64,000 bases of DNA from Methanothermobacter sp. CaT2 (GTDB lineage Archaea; Methanobacteriota; Methanobacteria; Methanobacteriales; Methanothermobacteraceae). The stretch lies in contig NZ_AP011952.1 in the NCBI RefSeq assembly GCF_000828575.1, forward strand, positions 837,065 through 901,064. The letters run 5' to 3'. Each line of letters starts with the position of its first letter. Positions within the stretch are counted from its first letter, which is position 1. Below the pieces are notes generated by a model. It was not told where the DNA came from and made no database searches. It was given only the letters and a program-made list of their open reading frames with translations. Of the stretch, positions 17,270 through 26,112 are shown piece after piece. Position numbers and translations under genes: made by a program.

Positions 17270-18423
17270 GCTAACATCTCCTTAACCATTGCTTCAGGGA
17301 ATCCTGGCTCCCTCTTGCTCCTTGCTATGACCTTGAGGTTCTTCACCTCAACCTCCTTTCTGCTGAGGAATCCTATCATGGGCCCGACACCGAAGGGCTT
17401 CTTGAGTGCGAAGTTCCTCGCCATCCTGTTGAGGTTGTCCTCAAGGACTCGTTCGAATACAGCCACTGAACCCGTTGATGCGTACTCTGAGAGGGCCTCT
17501 GATAGCATCTGACCGTATTCTGTACCCTCAAGGCCGCTTATAACTCCACTGACATCCTCTGATTCCATGAGGTCCTTGAGCTTCCATTCCCTGATCTGGT
17601 AGCCGTGGGGTACTATGTATGGACTTATGTCATCGTAGCTGAGACCGTCTGCCTTTGCACGGAGTATTATTTTAAGGTTGGATATGTCGACCATGGTCCC
17701 GAAGTAGGTGTGGAGTATCTTTGTGTTGTCGTCTGAGGGACTTCCAACTGTCCTTATGAGTCCCTCAAGGAACTTCCTGTCAAGGGCTGCCTCCATTGGG
17801 AGAAGCATGCCTGTCTCCTCGTAGTCGGATAGGGCATCCTCCAGTACCTCTGCGTACTCTGTACCCTCAAGGCCTGTTACAACCTCCTGAACACTTGAAG
17901 CGTCTGCAAGGCCCTCGATGATCTCGTAGATTTCACCTCCAGGGACAAGGAGGTCCACTGTCTTCCCGGCACTCAGACCCGCGGCCTTTGCTGTTATGAG
18001 GCTCTTGATGTTCCTCACATCCCATCTCTTCAGGTTTGCCCTGAAGGGGTCCCTTATGGATGCTGGTGCTATCTGGGATACCATCTCATAGGTCTCTGCG
18101 AGCTGACTCTCAAGGGCCTTCTCAACGGGGAACCTGTCAATGTACTTTGCATAGTCAGGGAGTCCCCGGAGGTAGTTCTTGAACTCCTCCATGGACTCTG
18201 TCTCAAGGATCTCTGATAGCTGTTTCTCATTTAGGAGGCGTCCTATTCGTGCCCTGACTCTGGCGTTAGGGTATGCGAAGGGGAATAAATCTAATATAGG
18301 CCTTATAGTTGCTATTACCACAATAGCACCTATAATGGCTCCTCCGAGGAGGAGTACGCCTATAAAAGATTCTATTGAAGGGAATCCAAGCGCTGTTACA
18401 ATTGTTGTGATGCTGTCAGCCAT
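17266..18423 (-). CDS. atpC: A-type ATP synthase subunit C
   Basis: This 385-residue subunit C (V-ATPase d homologue) links the central stalk to the proteolipid ring. It is largely helical and built of repeated segments; VISGLEGTEYGQMLSEAL and VVTGLEGTEYAEVLEDAL are two clear internal copies. A hydrophobic segment lies at the N-terminus (about 20-45). The ribosome site GGGGAG precedes the ATG. Confidence 0.95.
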   Translation of the reverse strand: MADSITTIVTALGFPSIESFIGVLLLGGAIIGAIVVIATIRPILDLFPFAYPNARVRARIGRLLNEKQLSEILETESMEEFKNYLRGLPDYAKYIDRFPVEKALESQLAETYEMVSQIAPASIRDPFRANLKRWDVRNIKSLITAKAAGLSAGKTVDLLVPGGEIYEIIEGLADASSVQEVVTGLEGTEYAEVLEDALSDYEETGMLLPMEAALDRKFLEGLIRTVGSPSDDNTKILHTYFGTMVDISNLKIILRAKADGLSYDDISPYIVPHGYQIREWKLKDLMESEDVSGVISGLEGTEYGQMLSEALSEYASTGSVAVFERVLEDNLNRMARNFALKKPFGVGPMIGFLSRKEVEVKNLKVIARSKREPGFPEAMVKEMLA

Positions 18424-18438
18424 CTGTTATCTCCCCTT

Positions 18439-19059
18439 TTATTCGAAAAGAACCCTGGCCACCTCTGAACGTAGAGCCTTCCTGAAACGGGACATCCTGG
18501 CCTCTATTGTGTTGTTAACCTCTATCAGACCATCCTTTGTCCTTACCACTGCTCCTCCAATGGTTCTGATGCTGTCTCCAACCTCCAGGGTTGTTTTTTT
18601 ACCTGTTTCTGCTTCCACTTCAGCCGCGATTTTGTCGAGTCCGAGGTCAAGGGACCTGTCGTCCTCCTTCATGCTGACAACAAGGTCGCCTCCTCCTATC
18701 TCAACGGCGGCCTCCTTTATCATGCCCCTGAGGGCACCGAGGTATTCCTCATTGGAGGTGGATGCCAGGTTTTTAAGTTCCTCTTCAGCCTTTTTGAAGG
18801 CCTCCTGTATTACCTCTTCCCTTGCCTCCAGTTCTGCACGCCTTGCATTCATCTTGGCCTCTGAGATTATCTGCTGGTACCTCATATCAGCCTGCTTCCT
18901 GGCTGATTCGAGTATGCGTTCACTGGCCATCTGGGCCCTTTTTTCACCTTCCTCTAGTATACCTGCAGCTTCCTCTTCAGCTTCCTGGATTATGGCGTCC
19001 GCCTTTGCCTGAGCCTCTGACATTATACTGGAGACAATTTTTTCGGCTCCGGAGCTCAT
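18439..19059 (-). CDS. atpE: A-type ATP synthase subunit E
   Basis: A 206-residue peripheral stalk subunit. Residues about 1-100 are a long alanine- and glutamate-rich coiled coil that pairs with subunit H. The C-terminal domain, with IRTIGGAVVRTKDGLIEVNN and the typical late arginines, binds the head. GGAGG precedes the ATG. Confidence 0.95.
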   Translation of the reverse strand: MSSGAEKIVSSIMSEAQAKADAIIQEAEEEAAGILEEGEKRAQMASERILESARKQADMRYQQIISEAKMNARRAELEAREEVIQEAFKKAEEELKNLASTSNEEYLGALRGMIKEAAVEIGGGDLVVSMKEDDRSLDLGLDKIAAEVEAETGKKTTLEVGDSIRTIGGAVVRTKDGLIEVNNTIEARMSRFRKALRSEVARVLFE

Positions 19060-19063
19060 CTAA

Positions 19064-19552
19064 TTAGCCTCCTAGTATTCCGCCGAAGACCATGAGAAGT
19101 ATGGCGATCAGGAAACCATAGATGGCCTGTGTCTCTGAGAGGGCTGAGAATATAATACCCCTCGCGAACATGTCAGGGTCCTCTACAACTGCACCGACTG
19201 ATGATGCTGATGTTATACCCTGACCCATACCTGAACCGAGACCTGCGAATCCTATGGCTGCACCTGCACCCACTGCAACAAGTCCTGCTGTAACATCCAG
19301 TCCCTTTCCTCCTCCAAGGAGTCCTGAGAACACCAGGAGAAGTATGGCGATCAGGAAACCATAGATGGCCTGTGTTTCAGGGAGGGCTGAGAATATAATA
19401 CCCCTCGCGAACATGTCGGAGTCCTCTGCAACTGCACCCACACTTCCTGCGGCTGCTATACCCTGACCTAATCCTGATCCAAGACCTGCGAATCCTACTG
19501 CAACTCCAGCACCTATTGCTGCTAAAGCAGTTCCTAATGCTATTTCAACCAT
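19064..19552 (-). CDS. atpK: A-type ATP synthase proteolipid K, duplicated hairpin
   Basis: A 162-residue ring subunit with four membrane helices from a tandem duplication of the usual two-helix proteolipid. Each half has GLGSG-GQGI in the first helix and an ion-binding glutamate in the second (Glu59 in ALPET, Glu140 in ALSET), so both halves keep the binding residue and the ring carries one site per hairpin. About 80 bp of DNA are nearly identical between the halves. A strong AGGAGGT site precedes the ATG. Confidence 0.96.
   Translation of the reverse strand: MVEIALGTALAAIGAGVAVGFAGLGSGLGQGIAAAGSVGAVAEDSDMFARGIIFSALPETQAIYGFLIAILLLVFSGLLGGGKGLDVTAGLVAVGAGAAIGFAGLGSGMGQGITSASSVGAVVEDPDMFARGIIFSALSETQAIYGFLIAILLMVFGGILGG
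19088..19172. repeat. Near-identical atpK half-gene DNA repeat (other copy about 19335-19420)
   Basis: About 80 bp encoding ARGIIFSAL-ETQAIYGFLIAILL are almost identical in the two halves of atpK, including an exact stretch of about 39 bases. The flanking parts of the halves have diverged much further, which suggests gene conversion or strong nucleotide-level constraint. Confidence 0.8.
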
Positions 19553-19557
19553 TCTAT

Positions 19558-21534
19558 TTACCTCCTTATCTTAGTAAAGTTTCTTTCAGCACGAAATGCA
19601 TTGAATTTGTTTTTTCCACCCATGTAGAACTGGGCGAAGAATTCAACATAGTGTAGACGAAGTGAGTTTATAAAGGCACCAAGGCTCTGGAAGGCGTTGT
19701 TGGCGATGTGCCCGAACACGAATATTATGGGGGCTAGTACCACTCCGATGACGGGTATCATCTCATAGCTGAGACCTGTGAGGATGTTCACGGTCATGGC
19801 TATACCACCCGTTGAGAGACACAGTGCAAGCAGCCTTGCATATGACAGGAGGGTACCGAGGAACCCGGACACATCCATGAGACCAAAGAGGCCATTGTAA
19901 TATAGAAGCATTGCAAATGCCAGGATTATCAGTGGAGCCCCAAGGATCATACCCCCAACCAGGTAGAGGATTATACCCAGTTCAAGGATCAGCCAGACTA
20001 TCTGGGATCCAAGGGCCTCCCTCATGTTCCCGAGCCTTATGTTGTTCCTTGCACCAACTATGAGACCAAAGTTTATGTGGAGAACACCGACCGTTAGTGC
20101 CATTATCAGTATGTTCTGGGGGTTCACAAAGGCGTCTATCGCCGGTATAACCGTTGGCAGTGATACGTTGAGGAACCGTGGGAAGAAGTCCCCTATGAAC
20201 CCGTTGGTGACCATCCCGAGGATGAATGCCCACACACCACAGGACATCATGATGATACCGAAGTTCCTCATGAAGTTGTTGACCTTACCCAGGCCCCTGT
20301 AGAGTATGAACCCTATCAGGGCGTCGATTATACCGTAACCTGCATCTGTCAGGCAGAACCCGAAGAAGAATGGGAACACGAAGGCCATGAAAATCGTCGG
20401 GTCGATCTCGTTGTACTTGAGTGGTGAGTACATCTCCACGAAGGTCTCGTAGGGCTTTGCAAACCTCGGGTTGTCCAGGAGCACCGGTACCTCCTCAGGG
20501 TCCGGTTCCTCCAGGTCCGTCACGCAGTGGCCCTCAGATGACTCCTCAACCACGGCGATGACCCTGTCAGCTTCCTTCAGAGGGACCCATGCCTCCAGCA
20601 TCACCGTCTTCCTGGTTTCACCGAAGTGGGAGAATACCTCATTCCTCTCCTTCTCTATTTCAAGCTGTTCCCTGAGGACCAGGAGTTCGTCCTCCCATTC
20701 AGCGTTTATATCCCTTAATTTTGAGATGATATCCTCCCTTTCCCTGCTGATCTCCTCAAGGCGTGTCTTTGAGGCTGATATGATCTCTGATGGTCTGCCA
20801 CGGAGTTCGCTGATCTCAAATCTCTCGAATTCCATCCTCCTGAGGACTGAAGCTATGCTGTCCGCATGTTTCTTCAGTGTTACGATGATCAGAACACGTT
20901 CATCCCTGGTCTCTCCCTCTCTGTCTGATATTATCAGTTCTTCTGTGATCTCTGCAAGTTTCTCCCTGAGTTCAGGGAGGTTCTCGGCTGTTATCCTTCC
21001 TGCGATTCCTGTTATGTACTCTGAATCATGGAGATCGGAAAAATCAATATCAAAATCCTTCAGTTTCTCTGCAACAGACAGGCTTGATTCAACAGTGGAC
21101 TTTTCTGAATCAAGCTCATTCAATTTTTCCTCCATAACCCTGGTCTCTGACTCGACCCTTCTCAGGGTCTCCTCAGCCCTTTCGATGAGGGATTCTGTGT
21201 CCAGTTCCTCAACCTCCCTCTTCTCGAATATGGGGGGGTTGATGAACTCCCTTATGGTATCCCTGAGACCCTTCTCCTCGGCTGCGACTGAGCCCAGGAA
21301 GTCCAGGATACCGCTGGTTTTCATGAGGAGCGATGACACCCTTCCTGTGTATGGTGTTGCCCTTGATGGTTTCAGTATCTGGCGCCACTCTGCATCCTGC
21401 TGGATGCGCTCTGAGATATCATCGATCTGGGTTACACCCTCCTCATGCAAGGAACGAACCACCGAATCCGAGTACTGATCCAGGGTTATGATCTTAAGTT
21501 TTCGCATCCTTGCCGGTAGAAACATGTCACTCAC
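19558..21534 (-). CDS. atpI: A-type ATP synthase subunit I (a-subunit)
   Basis: A 658-residue stator subunit. The first 330 residues are soluble and heavily coiled-coil, binding the peripheral stalks. The rest holds about eight membrane helices forming the ion half-channel, with PFFFGFCLTDAGYG at the start of the membrane part and LSYARLLALCLSTGGIAMTVN containing the essential arginine. The start is GTG at 21534, just after the atpH stop, or ATG at 21525. Confidence 0.96.
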   Translation of the reverse strand: MSDMFLPARMRKLKIITLDQYSDSVVRSLHEEGVTQIDDISERIQQDAEWRQILKPSRATPYTGRVSSLLMKTSGILDFLGSVAAEEKGLRDTIREFINPPIFEKREVEELDTESLIERAEETLRRVESETRVMEEKLNELDSEKSTVESSLSVAEKLKDFDIDFSDLHDSEYITGIAGRITAENLPELREKLAEITEELIISDREGETRDERVLIIVTLKKHADSIASVLRRMEFERFEISELRGRPSEIISASKTRLEEISREREDIISKLRDINAEWEDELLVLREQLEIEKERNEVFSHFGETRKTVMLEAWVPLKEADRVIAVVEESSEGHCVTDLEEPDPEEVPVLLDNPRFAKPYETFVEMYSPLKYNEIDPTIFMAFVFPFFFGFCLTDAGYGIIDALIGFILYRGLGKVNNFMRNFGIIMMSCGVWAFILGMVTNGFIGDFFPRFLNVSLPTVIPAIDAFVNPQNILIMALTVGVLHINFGLIVGARNNIRLGNMREALGSQIVWLILELGIILYLVGGMILGAPLIILAFAMLLYYNGLFGLMDVSGFLGTLLSYARLLALCLSTGGIAMTVNILTGLSYEMIPVIGVVLAPIIFVFGHIANNAFQSLGAFINSLRLHYVEFFAQFYMGGKNKFNAFRAERNFTKIRR

Positions 21535-21535
21535 A

Positions 21536-21850
21536 CTACAAGATACTTTTCACAATAAGACTGGCAGCCTCCGGGACCTTCCCCATTGCCGCTGATTTCA
21601 TTGTCTCCACTTCACGTTTTGCCTTCCCTGAGATTTCAATGGCTTCCTTCCTGGCTCTTTCCTCTGCCTCCGCTATGATCTCATCGCCCTTCTCACTGGC
21701 ATCTCGCTCTGCCTTTTCAAGGAGCTCTGCGGATCTGTTCCTGGCTTCGTCGAGTAACTGGGATGATTTTTCTCTGGCCTCCTGTATTAACCTGTCAGCA
21801 TCATTCTCAGCCTTCTTTATGGTAGTGATAGCTTCAGATATCGTTGTCAT
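21536..21850 (-). CDS. atpH: A-type ATP synthase subunit H
   Basis: A 104-residue coiled-coil peripheral stalk subunit, partner of subunit E, rich in Ala, Glu and Lys throughout. It is the first gene of the operon atpHIKECFABD. The ATG at 21850 follows GGTGAT; an in-frame GTG at 21859 lies inside that site. Confidence 0.92.
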   Translation of the reverse strand: MTTISEAITTIKKAENDADRLIQEAREKSSQLLDEARNRSAELLEKAERDASEKGDEIIAEAEERARKEAIEISGKAKREVETMKSAAMGKVPEAASLIVKSIL

Positions 21851-22070
21851 ATGAATCACCCTATTAATGCAAAGGTCTATTTCGCGGTATATTTATCTTT
21901 TACTATTTTATTCAAAAGTTTATGATATTCAACTAATCCCATTCAGTTAACCAAGCCTTTTAAATCCCTCCTGATGTTAATTGAGTCATTTTATGAAATT
22001 TAATTTGAATTAAGACAATATTTAAGTCTTTAAGGTGATCGGCAATCATATTGATGTTGATGAGTGAATT
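21851..22070 (-). promoter_or_regulatory. Promoter region of the atp operon
   Basis: A 220-bp AT-rich spacer upstream of atpH. Reading the minus strand, a GATAAATATAC box at about 21883-21893 is a plausible TATA element giving a short leader. No operator or riboswitch is evident. The rest includes T-rich tracts and has no open frame of note. Confidence 0.4.
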
Positions 22071-22913
22071 CTACTCGGGCATGGGCTCCAGGTCGGCTCC
22101 AGCCGAAAGGTCTCTCTCCTCTTCGCCGTCGTAGTGTATTTCTTCGATTTCGAAGAATTTTCTGAAGGCTGGTTCCCTGACCTTTTCCTCGTATACGTGG
22201 GATATGAGTCCTGGGAGGCGTCCTATCATGAATACTCCTGCTCCGGTCCTCCAGTCGAATCCCATGTCTGATAGTATGCCAGCGTTGGCCCCGTCAACGT
22301 TCATCCGGACTCCCTTGCGTTCCAGGAGTATCTCCTGGACCTCCAGTGCAAGGCTGGTGTGGGGTCCCACGCAGCCATAATCCTCTGCAAGTTCCAGTAA
22401 CCGGACAGCCCGGGGGTCCGCGTTATGGTACCGGTGCCCGAACCCCGGAACCCTCCTGTTGGCCTGGAGGTGATCATCAACCAGCCTCACCGCAGCATCA
22501 GGGATCTCATCCTCAGAATCACAGGATGAAACCGTCTCCTGGAAAAGCTTCATGGAACGCTCAATGGCACCAGCATGATTCTTACCAAAGGCCAGAAGAC
22601 CCCCCGCAATACAGGCATGAACCGGGGAACCAGCCGAAGCAATCATACGGGCAGCCTGAGTACTCGGAGGGGTGACACCATGATCACAGAAGGACACCAG
22701 GACAGCCTCAAGCATACGGGCAACATTCTGAGGGGGCAGCTCACCCCTGATCAGAAGATAAACCATCTCAGAAAAGGAAACACCACCAATAAGATCCTCC
22801 TGAGAATAACCCCTCGTAACAATACGGTTAGGCTCAACACGCGTAATGGAGGTCCTCCACCTGGGGGAACCCGACCTGAATACCTGCTCAAGTGATTCCT
22901 TTCCTATAGCCAT
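22071..22913 (-). CDS. Citrate synthase-like protein / citryl-CoA lyase
   Basis: A 280-residue member of the citrate synthase superfamily, about 90 residues shorter than normal citrate synthase. The active-site regions remain: GFGHRYHNADPRA (catalytic His), NVDGANAGILSDMGF (catalytic Asp) and a G-x-NHAGA segment. Short forms like this are usually annotated citryl-CoA lyase, cleaving citryl-CoA to acetyl-CoA and oxaloacetate; a methylcitrate-type substrate is also possible. GAGGTG precedes the ATG. It is the last gene of a four-gene cluster. Codon choice changes sharply along the gene: T-ending codons first, then A/C/G-ending. Confidence 0.85.
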   Translation of the reverse strand: MAIGKESLEQVFRSGSPRWRTSITRVEPNRIVTRGYSQEDLIGGVSFSEMVYLLIRGELPPQNVARMLEAVLVSFCDHGVTPPSTQAARMIASAGSPVHACIAGGLLAFGKNHAGAIERSMKLFQETVSSCDSEDEIPDAAVRLVDDHLQANRRVPGFGHRYHNADPRAVRLLELAEDYGCVGPHTSLALEVQEILLERKGVRMNVDGANAGILSDMGFDWRTGAGVFMIGRLPGLISHVYEEKVREPAFRKFFEIEEIHYDGEEERDLSAGADLEPMPE

Positions 22914-22922
22914 TCATTCACC

Positions 22923-23765
22923 TCAGAGATCTATTGTTGCCCTTCTGGGTTCCACACAGCATGCCAGCCTCATTGAGACTATCCTCACACCGCTGGCCCT
23001 CTGGGGTCCCACCTTAACCAGGGCCCCCAGGGCGGTAGTGGATCCCCCAAGACCAAGGGGCCCCGTCCCTGTACTGTTAAGGGATTCTGTGATGTAATCT
23101 TCAATCCAGGACTGTTCATCAAGACTTCCTGTTGCCATGGCCCTGAGCATGAGGCCAGTGGCCTCAAAATGAGTTCTCCCGACACCTATAACCGGTATGC
23201 ATGGTGTGCACCCCAGCATCGGGACCTCTGTTTTCATCCATGTTATAACTTCCTCAAATACTTTTCTATAACTGTGCCTGTGGAATACCCTCCTTGTCCT
23301 GGCCCTTATCTCAGGGCCTCCTCCCAGCATGAGGACGTGGATCCTAACCCCCTCACCGGGTGCTGAATCCACCAGGAAGGGTGCCGGTGGAAGTTTCGCC
23401 GGGTCACTGTACAGTCCCCTGCTCTGCTCTATCCTCTCCACCTCATCACCCCTCACAGCCATTGGACGACCCGGAAGTTCCCTGAGGCCATCCTCAACAC
23501 CCCTCTTCAGATGGTTGAAGAATCCTGGAGGTAGAGTGGCGTCCTCACCCACCTCCACTATCAGGTGGGGTATCCCTGTATCATCGCAGAGGGGTCTTCC
23601 CTCCCTCTCTGCTATGCGGGCGTTTTCAATTAGAAGTTCAAGTATCCATGCGGATCTCTCATCCTCCTCCACCTCAAGGGCCCTCTCGTAGGCCCCGAGG
23701 ACGTCGGGGGAGTAGGTTGTGGATGCACGGATGATGGCATCCCTGACCCTCCCGGCGATATCCAA
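22923..23765 (-). CDS. Class I fumarase alpha-like hydro-lyase subunit
   Basis: A 280-residue homologue of the alpha (N-terminal) part of iron-sulfur fumarase or tartrate dehydratase. Cluster-ligand regions are PLCDDTGIP, MLGCTPCIPVIGVGR and LACCVEPRR, and the substrate motif STGTGPLGLGGSTTALG is intact. The TTG at 23765 is chosen because GGGGAGG lies 5 bases upstream and it begins 1 base after the previous stop; a GTG at 23798 would overlap the previous gene by 32 bases. No beta subunit gene is adjacent. The substrate is probably a hydroxy-di- or tricarboxylate and is not necessarily malate. Confidence 0.87.
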   Translation of the reverse strand: MDIAGRVRDAIIRASTTYSPDVLGAYERALEVEEDERSAWILELLIENARIAEREGRPLCDDTGIPHLIVEVGEDATLPPGFFNHLKRGVEDGLRELPGRPMAVRGDEVERIEQSRGLYSDPAKLPPAPFLVDSAPGEGVRIHVLMLGGGPEIRARTRRVFHRHSYRKVFEEVITWMKTEVPMLGCTPCIPVIGVGRTHFEATGLMLRAMATGSLDEQSWIEDYITESLNSTGTGPLGLGGSTTALGALVKVGPQRASGVRIVSMRLACCVEPRRATIDL

Positions 23766-23766
23766 C

Positions 23767-24666
23767 CTATCCTCCCCCCACGGGTACAGCCAGGTCACCG
23801 CCCTCAGATAGGATGGCCTCAGGGTAGTAGCGCTCTATCATGTCCCTCACAAGGACCACCTGCCTTATCCTCTCACGGGCCTGGGCCTCGGTGGTCTCCC
23901 AGCCATGATGTCCTGCCACAGAGCCCCCCGTCTTGAGGTAGACCGGCGCTGCGTACCTTATGATATCCGGGACCTCGTAGTGCCTTATGAATCCACCTGA
24001 GGACTTCGGGTTCTCTGTGTGAACATCAATTGAGATGTCGATGGCCTCCCTGAGTGATGCCAGCATCGGTATCTGGAGGTCCCTCACCGGGTTAAGGGAG
24101 TCCGCACCAATATCCTGGAGCAGGCGTGCTGAGGCAGGATTCCCGTGGCCGCAGTGAGCTGAGACCTTAAGGTGGAGGTCGGCTGGAAGTTCACCATCCC
24201 CCCGCATCCTTCCAAGGACCCAGAGGAGGCCCTCGTCATAGACCACTATACCCCTGACGCCGAGTTCGGCTGCCCTCTTAACGTCCTCAACTGCGTAGAC
24301 AAGGTTATCATATCCCCTGAGCCTGTAGCCTATCCTTGCACCCTCGGGGGTCCTTGCAGAGGCGCTGGTATCATAGGTGGCCCTTGGTCCCACGCTCAGG
24401 AAGAGTTCAATGCCTGCCTCACGGGACATCCCTGCCATCTCCTCAATCTCGGTGTCTGTGAGGAGCATTATGCCACGGGTCTGTGTCACCCTGTGGACCC
24501 TGACATCCTGCTGCTCCATTGCATCTATGAGGGCTGCCATGGCAGCGGGCCTCTGTATGCCCGGAACCTCAAATCTGTACTGTCCACCATCACTGAATCT
24601 CTTCTCTGATTCGCCCCTGGGGGCCCCTATTCCAATCTTATCAAGGTATCTGCGGGTTTCTTCCAA
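23767..24666 (-). CDS. TIM-barrel-like protein resembling peptidase U32
   Basis: A 299-residue soluble protein with alternating strand-helix pattern: MLLTDTEIEEMAG, ELGVRGIVVYDEGLLWVLGRM, LHLKVSAHCGHGNPASARLLQDIGADSLNP, ISIDVHTENP. The layout resembles U32-type TIM barrels, but the U32 cysteine signature is not evident, so peptidase activity is doubtful. The start is TTG with a strong GGAGGTGA site. It sits between PrpD-like and fumarase-like genes, which suggests an aldolase/lyase or accessory role in the same pathway; this is inference. Confidence 0.7.
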   Translation of the reverse strand: MEETRRYLDKIGIGAPRGESEKRFSDGGQYRFEVPGIQRPAAMAALIDAMEQQDVRVHRVTQTRGIMLLTDTEIEEMAGMSREAGIELFLSVGPRATYDTSASARTPEGARIGYRLRGYDNLVYAVEDVKRAAELGVRGIVVYDEGLLWVLGRMRGDGELPADLHLKVSAHCGHGNPASARLLQDIGADSLNPVRDLQIPMLASLREAIDISIDVHTENPKSSGGFIRHYEVPDIIRYAAPVYLKTGGSVAGHHGWETTEAQARERIRQVVLVRDMIERYYPEAILSEGGDLAVPVGGG

Positions 24667-24769
24667 TTTTTCACCTCCAGTTTAACTTTACGCTTGCGGG
24701 ATTTCCGGTCGATCAGTTCCAGCATCACCGGGCAGATCCCACCATCACATCACAATTCCACGCAACGGA

Positions 24770-26074
24770 TCACCTGCCAGACAGCTCCAGCATCACCTCA
24801 GCAACAGGTTCCTGATCCGCCTCTTTTATGACCTCAAGCCTCTCTGTTTCATATCCAGGGTTCAGTTCCCTGAACTTCTCAACAATATCATCCCAGGTGT
24901 AGGGTTCCTCGGGTTCACCCCGGGGGAGCTCCCTGTAGGCTGTAAGGACCTCACCGTTTCTGAGCCTCACCGTCACCCTTGAAGGTCTCATGTTCCGGAG
25001 CTCCTCCATATCAGGGTCCACCTCAATCCTTATCCGGGAGGCCATCTCTGGGGAAAATCCACCCTCAAGGTCTTCAACCCTCAGCTCTCCCCCCTCAAGC
25101 AGTATGCCCAGTGAGACCGGGAGGCTCTGCCGCACAGCCTCCACGGTAGCCGGGGAGTAGCTGTCATGCTCTGCTGCGATCCTGTAGGTTGAGACTATGA
25201 CCTCCTCTATCTCCGATGCCCTGAAATCATTCTCCCTGATTATCTCGGCTGCAGCATCCAGGGTGGAGTGGAGGTGCCTGCAGACAGGGTACCTCTTGAG
25301 GTAAACGTTCCTTATATGGAAAGCTCCGACTTCGGGTGCTTCACCCCCGTAGCCATCTGAACGGCACATTGCACGCAGGAATCCCTCATCTCCCTCGATC
25401 ACTGATTCTGCGCCTGTGAATCCATGGAAAGCGAGCCTGGCGGATATCAGTCCAGACTGGGCTGCCCTGCCCGCGTGGAGGTGCTTTGCCATTGTCCCGG
25501 CATGGTCAGATTCCAGGAGCCCTGCTGCCTGGGTGCCTGCAATCCCCAGGGCATTGACGACGGCATCCACATCGGAACAGATGATCCTTGAGGCTGCCGC
25601 TGCAGCTCCGAATGTTCCGCAGGTTCCTGTCGTATGGAATCCAAGCTCCCTGTGTCCTGGATTGGCGAGGATGCCCATGAAGATTGCTGCCTCGTATCCG
25701 GCGACCATGGCTGTTATGAAGTCCCTGAAGGTGGCCCCGGTTGCCTCGGCAGCTGCAAGGGCTGCCGGGATCACACATGAACCAGGGTGCATCTGGGCCC
25801 CCCGGTGTCCATCGTCAAGGTCAAGGTTATGGGCGAATATGCCGTTGAGGAGGGCTGCCCTTTCGGTGTCGCCCCTGCCATGGCCGATGATGGTGGCCCC
25901 GCCTGAGCCCTTACCCATGGCCCCCAGTGCCATCAGCCCGCTCATCTCAGAGGAGCCCCTCAGTGCAACTCCAAGGAAGTCCAGGAAGCATAGTCTGGCC
26001 ATTTCAGTGGCATCTGGGGGTATGTCACTGTATGAGAGTGATGATACAAACTCCGCAAGTCTTCTGGTCATCAT
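24770..26074 (-). CDS. MmgE/PrpD family dehydratase or decarboxylase
   Basis: A 434-residue MmgE/PrpD protein. This family includes 2-methylcitrate dehydratase and cis-aconitate decarboxylase. Diagnostic segments are CFLDFLGVALRGSS, NGIFAHNLDLDDGH, MHPGSCVIPAALAAAE and FHTTGTCGTFGAAAAAS, then the smaller C-terminal lid domain. The ATG at 26074 (or the adjacent ATG at 26071) begins the typical MTRRLAEFV sequence; upstream in-frame residues are hydrophobic and lie over TATA-like sequence. It is the first gene of the tricarboxylate cluster. Confidence 0.9.
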   Translation of the reverse strand: MMTRRLAEFVSSLSYSDIPPDATEMARLCFLDFLGVALRGSSEMSGLMALGAMGKGSGGATIIGHGRGDTERAALLNGIFAHNLDLDDGHRGAQMHPGSCVIPAALAAAEATGATFRDFITAMVAGYEAAIFMGILANPGHRELGFHTTGTCGTFGAAAAASRIICSDVDAVVNALGIAGTQAAGLLESDHAGTMAKHLHAGRAAQSGLISARLAFHGFTGAESVIEGDEGFLRAMCRSDGYGGEAPEVGAFHIRNVYLKRYPVCRHLHSTLDAAAEIIRENDFRASEIEEVIVSTYRIAAEHDSYSPATVEAVRQSLPVSLGILLEGGELRVEDLEGGFSPEMASRIRIEVDPDMEELRNMRPSRVTVRLRNGEVLTAYRELPRGEPEEPYTWDDIVEKFRELNPGYETERLEVIKEADQEPVAEVMLELSGR

Positions 26075-26112
26075 TGATCCTACTATGTTGCCTTTAAATA
26101 TAACAGTGATTG

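Noticed and set aside
18179-19012. + strand open frame opposite atpC and atpE
   Set aside because: It is an antisense shadow of coiled-coil coding sequence, with no start signal and no known family.
20471-21478. Long + strand open frame opposite atpI
   Set aside because: It is serine-rich shadow sequence opposite a coiled-coil gene whose identity is certain, and it has no ribosome site.
22923-23798. GTG start for the fumarase-like gene at 23798
   Set aside because: It would overlap the previous gene by 32 bases, while the TTG at 23765 has a GGGGAGG site at the right distance.
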